From Palleronia marisminoris (GTDB lineage: Bacteria > Pseudomonadota > Alphaproteobacteria > Rhodobacterales > Rhodobacteraceae): a stretch of DNA of 64,000 bases. The translations under genes and the position numbers were made by a program. Where the stretch lies: assembly GCF_900172315.1 (NCBI RefSeq), contig NZ_FWFV01000007.1:155920-219919 (forward strand). Direction: 5' to 3'. The notes beneath the pieces were generated by a model that was given only the letters and a program-made list of their open reading frames with translations, was not told the origin of the DNA and did no database searches. How positions within the stretch are numbered: position 1 is the first letter of the stretch; each line of letters opens with the position of its first letter. Below are positions 18,918 to 27,750 of the stretch, piece after piece.

Positions 18918-19424
18918 TCAGTCCGTCAGGTCGCGCGGCACCACGAAATCCACGACATGCCCCTCGCGCGGGGCCACGTCGCCCCAGGAGGCGACCTCGA
19001 AGTCGAGGATCAGCGTCGCGCAGGTCGGGAAATAGGCGAACTCGCCGCGATCGGGCGTGGTGCGGACCAGCCGCTGCGCCAGCGTCGCCATGCCGGGGTT
19101 ATGCGCGATCAGGATGACGCAAGCCTCGGGCCGGCCCACCAAAGCCGCCAGCATCGTCTCGGGCGAGGAATGGTACAGTGCACGGTCGCGGACGGCATTG
19201 GGCGCCGCGCAAAGCCGCGGGCCGATCCCGGCCCATGTCTCGACCACGCGCCGGGCTGTGGATAGCAGCGCGACCTCGGGCCGGTGGTCATTCTCGCTCA
19301 GCCAGCGGCCGATGGCGGTGGCGGATCTTTCGCCGCGGCGGGTGAGGGGACGGTCGTGGTCGTCGAGGTCGGGGTGGTCCCACGCCGATTTCGCGTGGCG
19401 TGTCAGGATCAGCCGTCGGCTCAC
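18918..19424 (-). CDS. SixA-type histidine phosphatase
   Basis: 168 residues, starting with a GTG that overlaps the argB stop (GTGA). The phosphatase signature [11 protein letters not shown] (RHG-like, catalytic His at residue 9) and the second catalytic His in IAHNPGM place it in the SixA branch of the histidine phosphatase superfamily. E. coli SixA dephosphorylates HPr-type phosphocarrier domains (PTS-Ntr NPr). A regulatory PTS is encoded at 58.9-60.9 kb, so a functional link is possible but unproven. Confidence 0.88.
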   Translation of the reverse strand: MSRRLILTRHAKSAWDHPDLDDHDRPLTRRGERSATAIGRWLSENDHRPEVALLSTARRVVETWAGIGPRLCAAPNAVRDRALYHSSPETMLAALVGRPEACVILIAHNPGMATLAQRLVRTTPDRGEFAYFPTCATLILDFEVASWGDVAPREGHVVDFVVPRDLTD

Positions 19425-20290
19425 CGCTTGCCCCGGATCAGCGTGCCGGCGCCCGCCTTGGTGTAAAGCTCCAGCAGGCAGGCGTTCGGCACGCGTCCGT
19501 CCAGGATCACCACGGCCCGCACGCCGTCTTCCATGGCCAGCAGGGCCGTCTCGGTCTTGGGGATCATCCCGCCCGAGATCACACCGGTATCGGTCAGCTC
19601 CTGGATCGCCTCGGGCGTAATCTCCGAAATCACCTCGCCATCCGCGCCCTTCACGCCGGCCACGTCCGTCAGCAGAAGCAGGCGGTCGGCTTTCAGCGCC
19701 CCCGCGATGGCGCCGGCCGCCGTGTCGCCGTTCACGTTGAAGGTCTCGCCGTTCCGGCCCGCGCCGATGGGGGCGATCACGGGGATCGTCTTGCTGTCCT
19801 TCATCCGTTCCAGAAAGGTCGGGTTCATCTCGACCGGCGTGCCGACGAAGCCCAGTTCCGGGTTCGTCTGCTCGCAAATCATCAGCTGCGCGTCCTTGCC
19901 CGAGATGCCGACGGCGGTGCCACCCTCGGCCTGAATCGCCTGCACGATGCGCTTGCCGACGAAGCCCGAAAGGACCATCTCGACCACCTCGATCGTGGCC
20001 GCGTCGGTCACGCGCTTGCCGCCGACGAAGGTGCTCTCGACGCCCTGCGCCTTCAGCACCGCGTTGATCATCGGGCCGCCGCCATGGACGATCACCGGGT
20101 TCACGCCGACATGGCTCATCAGGACCACGTCGCGGGCGAAACTGCGCATCGCCTCGTCCGAGCCCATGGCGTGCCCGCCCAGCTTGATGACCACCGTGGC
20201 GCCCGCATATCGCTGGAAGAACGGCAGGGCCTGCGACAGGGTGTGGGCCGTCTGGGCCCAATCTTCAGAGGCGGGATGGGTCTCGGTCAT
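19421..20290 (-). CDS. argB: acetylglutamate kinase
   Basis: 289 residues; phosphorylates N-acetyl-L-glutamate in arginine synthesis. KLGGHAMG (about residues 36-43), the nucleotide-binding [12 protein letters not shown], and [18 protein letters not shown] match the family; the length includes the N-terminal helix of the hexameric, arginine-inhibited form. The end of the gene overlaps the SixA-type start. 83 nt separate it from engB on the same strand. Confidence 0.97.
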   Translation of the reverse strand: MTETHPASEDWAQTAHTLSQALPFFQRYAGATVVIKLGGHAMGSDEAMRSFARDVVLMSHVGVNPVIVHGGGPMINAVLKAQGVESTFVGGKRVTDAATIEVVEMVLSGFVGKRIVQAIQAEGGTAVGISGKDAQLMICEQTNPELGFVGTPVEMNPTFLERMKDSKTIPVIAPIGAGRNGETFNVNGDTAAGAIAGALKADRLLLLTDVAGVKGADGEVISEITPEAIQELTDTGVISGGMIPKTETALLAMEDGVRAVVILDGRVPNACLLELYTKAGAGTLIRGKR

Positions 20291-20373
20291 GGGGCCTACT
20301 TGCTACGAATGGGGCGCGGCGGTTCCGCCAGTCTTAGCCGGGCGAAACCCGATTTGCCATATGGTCGGACCGG

Positions 20374-21018
20374 TCAGGCAATTCCGGCGATGACGGCGCG
20401 GAGCGTCTCGATCCCGTCGCCCGTTTCGGACGAGGTCACGACGATCTCGGGATAGGCGGCGGGGTGGCGTGCCAAGGTCTCGCGAAGGGCGGCTTGTGTG
20501 CGGTCGCGATCGGCACCCTTTACCTTATCCGACTTCGTCAGCACCGCCTGGAACGGTACAGCTGCCTTGTCGAGCAGATCCATGATCTCGGCATCGACGG
20601 GTTTCGGGCCGTGGCGATGGTCGATCAGCAGGAAGGCGCGGCGCAGATTCGCGCGGCCGCCCAGATAGGCCTTCATCACCCTCTGCCACTGTTGCACGAC
20701 CGGCACCGGCGCGTTCGCGAAGCCGTAGCCCGGCAGGTCGACGAGGTAGAGATGCGCCAGCGTGAAGAAGTTGACCTCTTGCGTGCGCCCCGGCGTGTTC
20801 GAGGCCCGCGCGATGTTCCGCCGCCCGGTCAGCGCGTTGATCAGGCTCGACTTGCCCACGTTCGACCGGCCGGCAAAGCAGATCTCGACCCGGTCGTCCG
20901 GGGGCAGGCCGTCCATCGCGACGACGCCCTTCAGGAACTGCGTCTCCTGGCGGAACAGCTTGGTGCCTGCCTCACGCTCCTCGGCGCTCGGGTCGGCTTC
21001 GGGGAAGGGCAGGTTCAT
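20374..21018 (-). CDS. engB: ribosome biogenesis GTP-binding protein EngB (YsxC/YihA)
   Basis: 214 residues. G1 motif GRSNVGKSS (about residues 50-58), G3 DLPGYG, G4 TKSDK, with the switch segment ARASNTPGRTQEVNFF. An essential GTPase of 50S assembly. It overlaps the MOSC gene upstream by 4 nt and belongs to the yidC-MOSC-engB-argB run often found in this group. Confidence 0.97.
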   Translation of the reverse strand: MNLPFPEADPSAEEREAGTKLFRQETQFLKGVVAMDGLPPDDRVEICFAGRSNVGKSSLINALTGRRNIARASNTPGRTQEVNFFTLAHLYLVDLPGYGFANAPVPVVQQWQRVMKAYLGGRANLRRAFLLIDHRHGPKPVDAEIMDLLDKAAVPFQAVLTKSDKVKGADRDRTQAALRETLARHPAAYPEIVVTSSETGDGIETLRAVIAGIA

Positions 21019-21749
21019 GCCAGCAACTCCACGGTCTCGCCCCGGTTCACGGTGCCGCCACGGGTGACGCGCGCATAGACGCCGACATCCTTGCCGCCCG
21101 TCGTCTTCGACAGAAGCTCCAGCATCGCGATATCCCGGGTTCCGGTGTCGGGGTTGGCGTCGGTGGCGCGGCAGCGGCCGGTGGGCTCGAGCACTTCGAT
21201 CTCCGCATCACCGAGCCGAAGCCGTCTCCCGACCCAACCAAGCTCGGACCACGCTTCGGCGTCCGAGATCACGATATTCGCGCGAAAGCGGAGCGCTTCG
21301 ACGGTCTGCCCGGCGGCCTCGGATAGCGCATCCAGGGTCGCCTGCGTCAGCACGTGCACCGTGGCCTGCCCGTTATCGGCGAAGCTTTCGGGCGGAGCAG
21401 GCAGCACGCGGGCGGGCGCGGGCTTGTCCTCAGGCCAGATCGGTCGGACCCAGTCGAGCAACTGCGCCGCATCGTCAGGGAGCGAAAAGCTGCGCGTCGG
21501 ACGGTCGGGGTGGGACAGGGTGATCCGGTCGCCCGCCGTTTCAGCACGCACCGCAGCAAGGCCGGGACCTGCCATCACCTGCAGAAACGCGGCCTTCGGC
21601 ATCCAGCCTGACCGGTCGGGCGCCTTCGCATGGGCAATCGCCCATGCCCTGTCTCCGGGAAAGGGGGCGTCCGCGCTCAGGAACGCCGCGTCCAGAGGCT
21701 CGGCACCGACGCCCTTGATCGGGTAGCGGTAGAGCCCCCCGACCTTCAT
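21015..21749 (-). CDS. MOSC-domain protein
   Basis: 244 residues. The N-terminal beta-barrel (MKVGGLYRYPIKGVGAEPL) and the C-terminal MOSC domain with RFRANIVISDAEAWSE and the conserved Cys in TGRCRATDANPDTG are those of the YcbX/mARC-like group, predicted to carry the molybdenum cofactor and act in oxidoreduction. The ATG overlaps the yidC TGA. The frame continues far upstream inside yidC, so the overlap sets the start. Confidence 0.9.
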   Translation of the reverse strand: MKVGGLYRYPIKGVGAEPLDAAFLSADAPFPGDRAWAIAHAKAPDRSGWMPKAAFLQVMAGPGLAAVRAETAGDRITLSHPDRPTRSFSLPDDAAQLLDWVRPIWPEDKPAPARVLPAPPESFADNGQATVHVLTQATLDALSEAAGQTVEALRFRANIVISDAEAWSELGWVGRRLRLGDAEIEVLEPTGRCRATDANPDTGTRDIAMLELLSKTTGGKDVGVYARVTRGGTVNRGETVELLA

Positions 21750-23542
21750 TTTGCGTCCTTGTTCCGCCGGAACGAGCCCAGGATGTTGCCCAGCAGGTCG
21801 GGTTTGTACCCCTGGCTGCGCATGATCGCGTATTGCTGGGTAAAGGTGATGGTGTTGTTCGCGATCCAGTAGAGCACGAGGCCGCTCGCGAACTGGCCCA
21901 GCATGAACATGAACACCCATGGCATCCAGGCGAAGATCATCGCCTGCGTCGCGTCGGCGGGGGCCGGGTTCAGTTTCTGCTGCAGCCACATCGAGATGCC
22001 CAGAAGGATCGGCAGCACGCCCAGCGACAGGATCGCAAGGAACGAGCTGGGATCGGGCGTGCCCCAGGGCAGCAGCCCGAAGAGGTTCAGGATCGAGCTC
22101 GGGTCCGGCGCCGAAAGGTCGTCGATCCACAACAGCCACGGCGCGTGGCGCAGCTCGAGCGTGACGAAGATCACCTTGTAGAGCGAGAAGAAGATCGGGA
22201 TCTGCAGCAGGATCGGAAGGCAGCCCGCCGCCGGGTTAACCTTGTTCTTCTTGTAGAGCTCCATCATGCCCTGCTGAAGCTTCTGGCGGTCGTCGCCCGC
22301 CTTCTCCTTCATCTTCTCCATCTCGGGCTGAAGCTCTTTCATCTTCGCCATCGAGACGTAGGACTTGTAGGCCAGGGGCAGCAGCAGCGCCTTGATCCCG
22401 AGGGTCAGGACGATGATCGCCCAGCCCATGTTGCCGATCACGCCGTTCAGCCAGTGCAGGGCCACGAAGATCGGCTTGGTCAGGAAGAAGAACCAGCCCC
22501 AGTCGATCGAGTCGACGAAGCCGTCGATCCCCTGCTCCTGGTAGTTCAGGATCGTCTCCCATTCCTTCGCGCCGGCGAAGAGGCGCAGCGAGGTCGAGCC
22601 GGTTTCGCCCGGGGCAACCTCGAGCGTCGGGAGGCGGGCCTCGGTCTGGTAGATTTCGCCGCCGGGGACGAACTTGGCGACGCTGGTGAAGCTGGTGCCC
22701 GGCGTCGGGATCAGCGTGGTCATCCAGTACTTGTCGGTGAAGCCGATCCAGCCGTCCTCGATCACCTCGATCACGTCCGCCGGCCCGCCTTCGCGGGCGA
22801 TCTGGTCGAGGTCGGGCAGGTCGTCGTAGTCGAGCTCCTGCAACTCTCCGTCGGACATGCGCACGACGCCTTCGTGCAGGATGAAGAACCCGGCCAGATC
22901 CATGTCGCCGTGGCGCGCAACGGTGCCGTAGGGGGCGAGGCGGACGGCATTCCCGGTGGAGTTAAGGACCGACTGGTCGACGGTGAACATGTAGTCCTCG
23001 TCCACCGAGATCGTGCGGCGGAACACCAGGCCGTTGCCGTTGTCCCATTCCAGCGTGACGGGGTTGCCGGGCGACAGCGTCTCGCCTTCGACCACCTGCC
23101 ACGGCGTCTGCGCGCCGGGCACGTCCTCGTAGGCCAGGTCGCCGCCGGGGGCCCAGCCGAAGAGGGCGTAGTACGGGCGGTCGCTGGCGACCGGGTTCAG
23201 AAGCTCGACCAAGGGGGAGCTTTCGTCGACCTCCACGTGGTAATTCTTGAGCGCCAGCTCGTCGATCCGCCCGCCGATCAGCGAGATCGAGCCGGACAGG
23301 GCCGGCGTGTCGATCTCGATCCGCGGCGCGTCCACGGCGACCGCGGCGGGAGAGCCGTCCTGCGGGGCGTTGGTCGATCCGGGAGGCGCGGGGGCGGTGG
23401 CGGGGTTGGCCGGGGCGCTGGTCTCGCTGACCTGATCGTCGGTCATCGTCGCCTCTTCCGGTGGGAAGAGGAGCGTCCACCCTAGGATCACGAGCGCGCT
23501 CAGGACGATCGCGAGGATCATGTTGCGGTTCTGGTCGTCCAT
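21746..23542 (-). CDS. yidC: membrane protein insertase YidC
   Basis: 598 residues. First helix NMILAIVLSALVILGWTLLF (about residues 8-27), a large periplasmic beta-sandwich domain with an Ala/Pro-rich linker at residues 40-75, then the five-helix insertase core (KPIFVALHWLNGVIGNMGWA onwards; hydrophilic-groove Arg-containing segment; NPAAGCLPILLQIPIFFSLY). Inserts membrane proteins alone or with SecYEG. The ATG at 23542 is preferred to 23587. rpmH-rnpA-yidD, its usual direct neighbours, lie 3.2 kb upstream. Confidence 0.98.
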   Translation of the reverse strand: MDDQNRNMILAIVLSALVILGWTLLFPPEEATMTDDQVSETSAPANPATAPAPPGSTNAPQDGSPAAVAVDAPRIEIDTPALSGSISLIGGRIDELALKNYHVEVDESSPLVELLNPVASDRPYYALFGWAPGGDLAYEDVPGAQTPWQVVEGETLSPGNPVTLEWDNGNGLVFRRTISVDEDYMFTVDQSVLNSTGNAVRLAPYGTVARHGDMDLAGFFILHEGVVRMSDGELQELDYDDLPDLDQIAREGGPADVIEVIEDGWIGFTDKYWMTTLIPTPGTSFTSVAKFVPGGEIYQTEARLPTLEVAPGETGSTSLRLFAGAKEWETILNYQEQGIDGFVDSIDWGWFFFLTKPIFVALHWLNGVIGNMGWAIIVLTLGIKALLLPLAYKSYVSMAKMKELQPEMEKMKEKAGDDRQKLQQGMMELYKKNKVNPAAGCLPILLQIPIFFSLYKVIFVTLELRHAPWLLWIDDLSAPDPSSILNLFGLLPWGTPDPSSFLAILSLGVLPILLGISMWLQQKLNPAPADATQAMIFAWMPWVFMFMLGQFASGLVLYWIANNTITFTQQYAIMRSQGYKPDLLGNILGSFRRNKDAK

Positions 23543-23638
23543 GGCGCCTGCGCCCCCGGTTGCTGTCGCTCGGTCGCCGCGGTTCAACAGGCGGGCAGAG
23601 GGATCGTCAAGGCGTTTCGGGCTTCAAGCACGGTGCCG

Positions 23639-24751
23639 TCAACTGCGCGACGCGCTCGCGGACCCGGTATCGCCGTCCGGAACGGCCGGTGCGAGCCCTG
23701 GCCCCGAGACCAGCGTACAGCCCATTGCCGAGAGCATCTGGGCCGTTTTGCGCGAGCCCACGCCATCCGCATGGACTTCTGCCCCGGTTTCGGCCGCGCG
23801 CGCGAGGATCGTGGCCACCTGGCGCCGGGCCGCCTCGTCCGCGTCCATGTCGCGCACCATTTCTGCCGGCAGCCAGTGCGGACCCGCCCCGACCTGCGCG
23901 ACCGTCGGGGCCTCGGTCGAGACCGTGCATCCCGTGGCCAGAAGGGCGGCTTCGGTGGCAGGAGAGAGGCCGGCGCCGACACGCAGCGTCACGCGCTCGG
24001 GCAGGATGTCGCACCCGTCGAGGCCGAAGACCAGCGCGAAGGCCATGTCGGGATCCGCCGCGAGATCGTCGGGCAGGGGCAGGCTCAACCGCGCACCGCT
24101 ATCGCCGTCGAGCATCCGGGCGCCGCTTCGCAGCCTGGCCAGGAACAGGTGGCGCGCGACCTCGGGCGAAGCGGGCCTGCGGTCCTCGACATCGGGCGGG
24201 GCGACGGGCTCGACCGCGACAAGCTCGTGCCGTTCGGCGCAGAGGATCGGCAGCGCCTCGAACGGGATCGCCGCGGCTTCGGCGGCAAGGGCGCGCGGCG
24301 GGGCGTGGTCGTCGATGAAGAGAACGACGTTCTCGGACTTCGCACGCGCAAGGGCGCGTTCTGCACGGTTGAGATGATCCTCGGGCCACGCGCCGGCCCC
24401 CGTCCGCGTCGCGCCCATCCGCACCGAGCCGCACCGATCTTCAAGCACGACCTGCGCGCGGCAAAGCCAACGGGCGAACTCGGCATCCCGCCCCGGCGCG
24501 TCGAGGTGAACGGCGAACCGGTCTTCGCCGGCAATCACCTGGTCCCGCCGGCAGATCAGGTCGCCCGCCAGCACGGCCGGGTCCAGCCCGCTTCCTTCGA
24601 ACAGCACGAGCGCGCCCGACCGCCCCGAGATGGCGTCGATGACCCGGTCGCGAAGACCGACGACTGGCGGCCGCTCCCGCACGAGGCGCACCCGCCCGAA
24701 CACCGCTCCGAAGGCGGCCAGACTTAGGCAGGCGATCAGGATGGCGGTCAT
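23639..24751 (-). CDS. membrane-anchored degenerate GGDEF-EAL protein
   Basis: 370 residues. After an N-terminal helix (MTAILIACLSLAAFGAVFG), residues 44-150 have the pattern of a GGDEF domain but with IAGEDRF where RxGGDEF should be, and NRAERALARAKSEN where the end of that domain normally stands. Residues 160-355 follow an EAL domain: PILCAERHELVAVEPV has E-P-V in place of E-A-L, and VHADGVGSRKTAQML then GC resembles the VAEGVET segment with changed residues. Both active sites appear lost, so it would bind or scaffold rather than make or cleave c-di-GMP. The assignment is by visual pattern only. Lies between ttcA and yidC on the same strand. Confidence 0.6.
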   Translation of the reverse strand: MTAILIACLSLAAFGAVFGRVRLVRERPPVVGLRDRVIDAISGRSGALVLFEGSGLDPAVLAGDLICRRDQVIAGEDRFAVHLDAPGRDAEFARWLCRAQVVLEDRCGSVRMGATRTGAGAWPEDHLNRAERALARAKSENVVLFIDDHAPPRALAAEAAAIPFEALPILCAERHELVAVEPVAPPDVEDRRPASPEVARHLFLARLRSGARMLDGDSGARLSLPLPDDLAADPDMAFALVFGLDGCDILPERVTLRVGAGLSPATEAALLATGCTVSTEAPTVAQVGAGPHWLPAEMVRDMDADEAARRQVATILARAAETGAEVHADGVGSRKTAQMLSAMGCTLVSGPGLAPAVPDGDTGSASASRS

Positions 24752-24803
24752 CGGTGGTCTCCCCGGGTCTGGGGCACCGTACGGACCGATCGTAAGCGTC
24801 GGG

Positions 24804-25640
24804 TTAAGACTCGGCCGGTTTCACGTCGAGCCCGGCGAAATCGAACAGCGCCGGGTCGAGCAGGTGCGACGGCCGCGTGTTCATCAGCGCCCGGAACATC
24901 ACCTGCCGCCGACCGGGCGAGTTCTTCTCCCACCCGTCGAGGATCTGCTTCACCTGTTGGCGTTGCAGCCCGTCCTGGCTGCCGCAGAGGTCGCAGGGGA
25001 TGATCGGGTACTGCATGGCACGGGCGAACCGCTCGCAATCCTCTTCGGCCACGTGCGCAAGCGGGCGCAGCACGAACAGGTCGCCCTCTTCGTTGACCAG
25101 CTTGGGCGGCATCGTCGCCAGCCGCCCGCCATGGAAGAGGTTCATGAAGAACGTCTCGAGGATGTCGTCGCGGTGATGGCCCAGCACGACTGCGGAACAG
25201 CCCTCCTCGCCGGCGATCCGATACAGGTTCCCCCGCCGCAGCCGCGAGCACAGCGCGCAGAAGGTCCGCCCCTGGGGCACCTTGTCCATGACGATGGAAT
25301 AGGTGTCCTGGTACTCGATCCGGTGGGGCACGCCCATCCGCTCGAGGAACTCGGGCAGCACAGTCGCGGGAAAGCCCGGCTGCCCCTGGTCGAGGTTGCA
25401 GGCCAGGATCTCGACCGGCAGCAGGCCGCGCCATTGCAGCTCGGTCAGCGCGGCCAGCAGCGTATAGCTGTCCTTGCCGCCCGACAGGCACACCAGCCAG
25501 CGGTCGCCCGGCCGCACCATGCCATATTGCTCGACCGCCTCGCGCGTGTTCTGCACGATGCGCTTGCGGAGCTTCTTGAACTCCGTCGTCTTGGGTGCAC
25601 CGTGAAAGAGCGCATGGATATCGTCGGTCTCGTCGAGCAT
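24804..25640 (-). CDS. ttcA: tRNA 2-thiocytidine(32) synthetase TtcA
   Basis: 278 residues. PP-loop SGGKDSYT at residues 53-60, and two CxxC motifs (CALC around residue 129, CDLC around 220) that hold the oxygen-labile [4Fe-4S] cluster. It thiolates cytidine 32 of certain tRNAs using ATP. It ends 52 nt before the degenerate GGDEF-EAL gene and is divergent from the DUF1353 gene. Confidence 0.95.
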   Translation of the reverse strand: MLDETDDIHALFHGAPKTTEFKKLRKRIVQNTREAVEQYGMVRPGDRWLVCLSGGKDSYTLLAALTELQWRGLLPVEILACNLDQGQPGFPATVLPEFLERMGVPHRIEYQDTYSIVMDKVPQGRTFCALCSRLRRGNLYRIAGEEGCSAVVLGHHRDDILETFFMNLFHGGRLATMPPKLVNEEGDLFVLRPLAHVAEEDCERFARAMQYPIIPCDLCGSQDGLQRQQVKQILDGWEKNSPGRRQVMFRALMNTRPSHLLDPALFDFAGLDVKPAES

Positions 25641-25688
25641 GGCCGCGAATTACGCTATTCTCGCGCCGAGGCAAAGGAGGGTCGCACC

Positions 25689-26213
25689 GTGTTCACGAAC
25701 CCGTATCCCGACGGCCCCGGCGCGCTGACGGGATTTCGCTACCTGACGGCGCTCGCGCTGATCCGGCCGAGGGCGCAGCTGCTCGAGCGGTTGGGCGAGG
25801 ACGGCGACTACATCCTCGCGCGGGACTACGATGTCGAGGTCGTGGTGGACGGCGAGGCGCGCGCGATCACCGCGCCGCGGGGGCTGATCACCGACCTGAC
25901 CTCGGTCCCGTGGATCTTCCGCTGGTACGTGGGGCGGGTCGGGCCGTGGCTGGAGGCCGCGATCATTCACGACTGGCTCTATGTCGCGTGGCAGGTCGTG
26001 GGGCGCAGGCCCAGCGAGGCGGATCGCGCCTTCGCCGACCGGGTGATGCTGGCCGCGATGGAGGCAGCGGGCGTCAGTCCCCTGCGGCGGCGCGCGATCT
26101 ACCTGTCGGTGCGGCTGTTCGGCGGGCGCACGTTTTTCGAAAGGAACGACCGGCTCTTCGCGGACCTCGGGGACGACGCCTACGATGTGCCGATGGTGCT
26201 GCCGGTCTCGTGA
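25689..26213 (+). CDS. DUF1353 protein
   Basis: 174 residues from a GTG at 25689, set by a perfect Shine-Dalgarno AAAGGAGG (25673-25680) at 8-nt spacing. The core ITAPRGLITDLTSVPWIFR and the HDWLY block are DUF1353 hallmarks; the family occurs in bacteria and phages and has no proven function. A short amphipathic segment precedes the C-terminus. A strong hairpin follows the stop. No mobile genes adjoin it, so nothing here shows phage origin. Confidence 0.85.
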   Translation: MFTNPYPDGPGALTGFRYLTALALIRPRAQLLERLGEDGDYILARDYDVEVVVDGEARAITAPRGLITDLTSVPWIFRWYVGRVGPWLEAAIIHDWLYVAWQVVGRRPSEADRAFADRVMLAAMEAAGVSPLRRRAIYLSVRLFGGRTFFERNDRLFADLGDDAYDVPMVLPVS

Positions 26214-26214
26214 C

Positions 26215-26241
26215 GCGCGCCCGGCACGGGGCCGGGCGCGC
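26215..26241. terminator. bidirectional hairpin between convergent genes
   Basis: Perfect 11-bp stem gcgcgcccggc (26215-26225) with gccgggcgcgc (26231-26241), 5-nt loop. It lies between the DUF1353 stop and the end of the DUF1127-like gene and can serve both. T-tracts are weak. Confidence 0.6.
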
Positions 26242-26246
26242 CTTCT

Positions 26247-26465
26247 CTACCGCAGCAAATCCCATCCCGTGGCGGGCGGGTCGATGCGCGGCAAGCCGAT
26301 ATCCCTGCGCAGGTGGTTCGGCAGGTGGTCCGCGCTCGGCAGCGGCTTTTGCCGCGGCGCGAGGACCGCGCGCAGCGCAAGCAGGAAAACGCGCCTTGCG
26401 CCGAATTCGGCGATCGCCGCGTCGATGACGGAGGACGGAGTCCGGACAGTCTGGATCATGCACAT
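26247..26465 (-). CDS. DUF1127-like small protein
   Basis: 72 residues from the ATG at 26465. The end LPNHLRRDIGLPRIDPP matches the DIGL block that closes DUF1127 (YjiS-like) proteins, preceded by a basic, hydrophobic helix (FGARRVFLLALRAVLAPR). DUF1127 proteins are small, Arg-rich and abundant in Rhodobacterales; some bind RNA and affect phosphate or stress responses (from knowledge of the family). The upstream AAAGGGGCC is a workable ribosome site. The frame remains open to 26549 but lacks a ribosome site there. Confidence 0.65.
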   Translation of the reverse strand: MCMIQTVRTPSSVIDAAIAEFGARRVFLLALRAVLAPRQKPLPSADHLPNHLRRDIGLPRIDPPATGWDLLR

Positions 26466-26746
26466 ACCGGCCCCTTTGTGCGGGGCCGCCTCTGGTTTGG
26501 ATGATTGGGAATGACCACGGGCGATGTTCCCGGCGGGGCCGGGCAACAACGGTTCAGCGGTCGGAAGTGGCCCCGAGGGGCGGTCGGCTCAGCCCGCGAG
26601 GGGGCGGAGCGTATACCCGAGCCAAGGGGACATCATGCGTCGGAATCCTGCCATCATGCGCCCCCTTCTCTAACGTGATTCGCCTAGGTGACTTTGCGTA
26701 ACACAGCCCTGCGCGCGAGGCGCATCAAATTTTCACAGCAGGGTGA

Positions 26747-26989
26747 TCAGCGATGCGAATTGCTCTGCCTCGGCGGAACGGGGTCCACGCCTGAACCGCC
26801 CCAGGGGTGGCACCGGCCGATGCGGCGCAGCGCCAGCCAGCCGCCGCGGACGGCGCCGTGGATCTGAAGCGCTTCGAGCGCGTAGGCAGAGCATGTGGGG
26901 TGATAGCGGCAGTTGAACCCGACCCAGGGCGACAGGATCAGGCGGTAGGCCCGGACGGGCAGGGCGAGCAGGTGTGCCGCAGGGCTCAC
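26747..26989 (-). CDS. yidD: membrane protein insertion efficiency factor YidD
   Basis: 80 residues. The signature [20 protein letters not shown] and [19 protein letters not shown] with the cysteine and arginine pattern define YidD, a small amphipathic membrane-associated protein aiding YidC. It overlaps rnpA by 4 nt (ATGA). Its usual partner yidC is not directly downstream here. Confidence 0.97.
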   Translation of the reverse strand: MSPAAHLLALPVRAYRLILSPWVGFNCRYHPTCSAYALEALQIHGAVRGGWLALRRIGRCHPWGGSGVDPVPPRQSNSHR

Positions 26990-27360
26990 CTGTGGGCCTT
27001 CTCGACGGCGCGGGCGAACTCGGTCCGCAGCTCGGCGAAGTCGGTGGTGGCCGTGGCGTCGCGGCGGCCGATCAGCACGTAGTCCCAGCCGGGGCGGGCC
27101 AGCGCCGGCAGGTCAAGCCGCGCAACCTCGCGCAGCCGTCGCTTGGCGCGGTTGCGGGCCACGGCGTTGCCGACCTTCTTGGAACAGGTGAAGCCGACCC
27201 GCACCGGGCCATCTTCCTCGCGGTCGCGCGCCTGGAGCATGAAGGACGAGGCGCGGACCACCCGCGCACGGGCGGCGCGCAGAAAGTCGGCGCGCTGTTT
27301 CAGGCGCTCCAACGGCAAAGACCCGCCGGGCGCGGGCGCGGCGGGCTGATTGTCGGTCAT
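26986..27360 (-). CDS. rnpA: ribonuclease P protein component
   Basis: 124 residues. The conserved RNA-binding helix [13 protein letters not shown] (about residues 75-87) and [14 protein letters not shown] are diagnostic; it assists the RNase P RNA in tRNA 5' maturation. The N-terminus carries a 15-residue proline-rich extension ([15 protein letters not shown]). 10 nt after rpmH. Confidence 0.97.
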   Translation of the reverse strand: MTDNQPAAPAPGGSLPLERLKQRADFLRAARARVVRASSFMLQARDREEDGPVRVGFTCSKKVGNAVARNRAKRRLREVARLDLPALARPGWDYVLIGRRDATATTDFAELRTEFARAVEKAHR

Positions 27361-27370
27361 GATCCTTGGA

Positions 27371-27505
27371 TCAGGCGGACAGCTTCTTCCGGCCCTGCGC
27401 GCGGCGGGCGTTCAGGATCTTGCGGCCGGCCTTGGTCGCCATGCGGGCGCGGAAACCGTGGCGCCGCTTGCGGACGAGGTTCGAGGGCTGGAACGTGCGC
27501 TTCAT
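27371..27505 (-). CDS. rpmH: 50S ribosomal protein L34
   Basis: 44 residues: [20 protein letters not shown] followed by a basic tail ending GRKKLSA, the whole of a standard L34. First gene of rpmH-rnpA-yidD. The upstream region contains a near-consensus promoter. Confidence 0.98.
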   Translation of the reverse strand: MKRTFQPSNLVRKRRHGFRARMATKAGRKILNARRAQGRKKLSA

Positions 27506-27585
27506 CGGTCACTCCCCATGAGTGGTCAGGGCGCCCGGAGCCTTCGTCAGGCCCGCATCGGCGCGGTCATTCGGATAAGGCTCGC

Positions 27586-27614
27586 GCCATAAGCGAGGCG
27601 CGGGACCCTGTCAA
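27586..27614 (-). promoter_or_regulatory. sigma70 promoter of rpmH-rnpA-yidD
   Basis: On the minus strand: TTGACA (27614-27609), 17-nt spacer, TATGGC (27591-27586), about 80 nt before rpmH. The -35 box is perfect and the spacing ideal. Confidence 0.65.
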
Positions 27615-27750
27615 CACTTCGGAGCCTCGCGCGAATGTTTCAACCGCTCACCAAAGCCCCTCGCGCCTTCAATCGCGCGTGTGACGCCTCGCCGCAAGAT
27701 GTGGAACCGGCCTAGGTCCATACCATTGACCCACGCGAGGACGAGGAACC

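Noticed and set aside
25689..26213. DUF1353 gene as sign of a prophage
   Set aside because: The family also occurs in phages, but no other phage gene, integrase or att site is nearby.
26560..26740. possible tRNA or small RNA in the gap before yidD
   Set aside because: No cloverleaf or conserved RNA could be folded by eye; only short irregular repeats seen.
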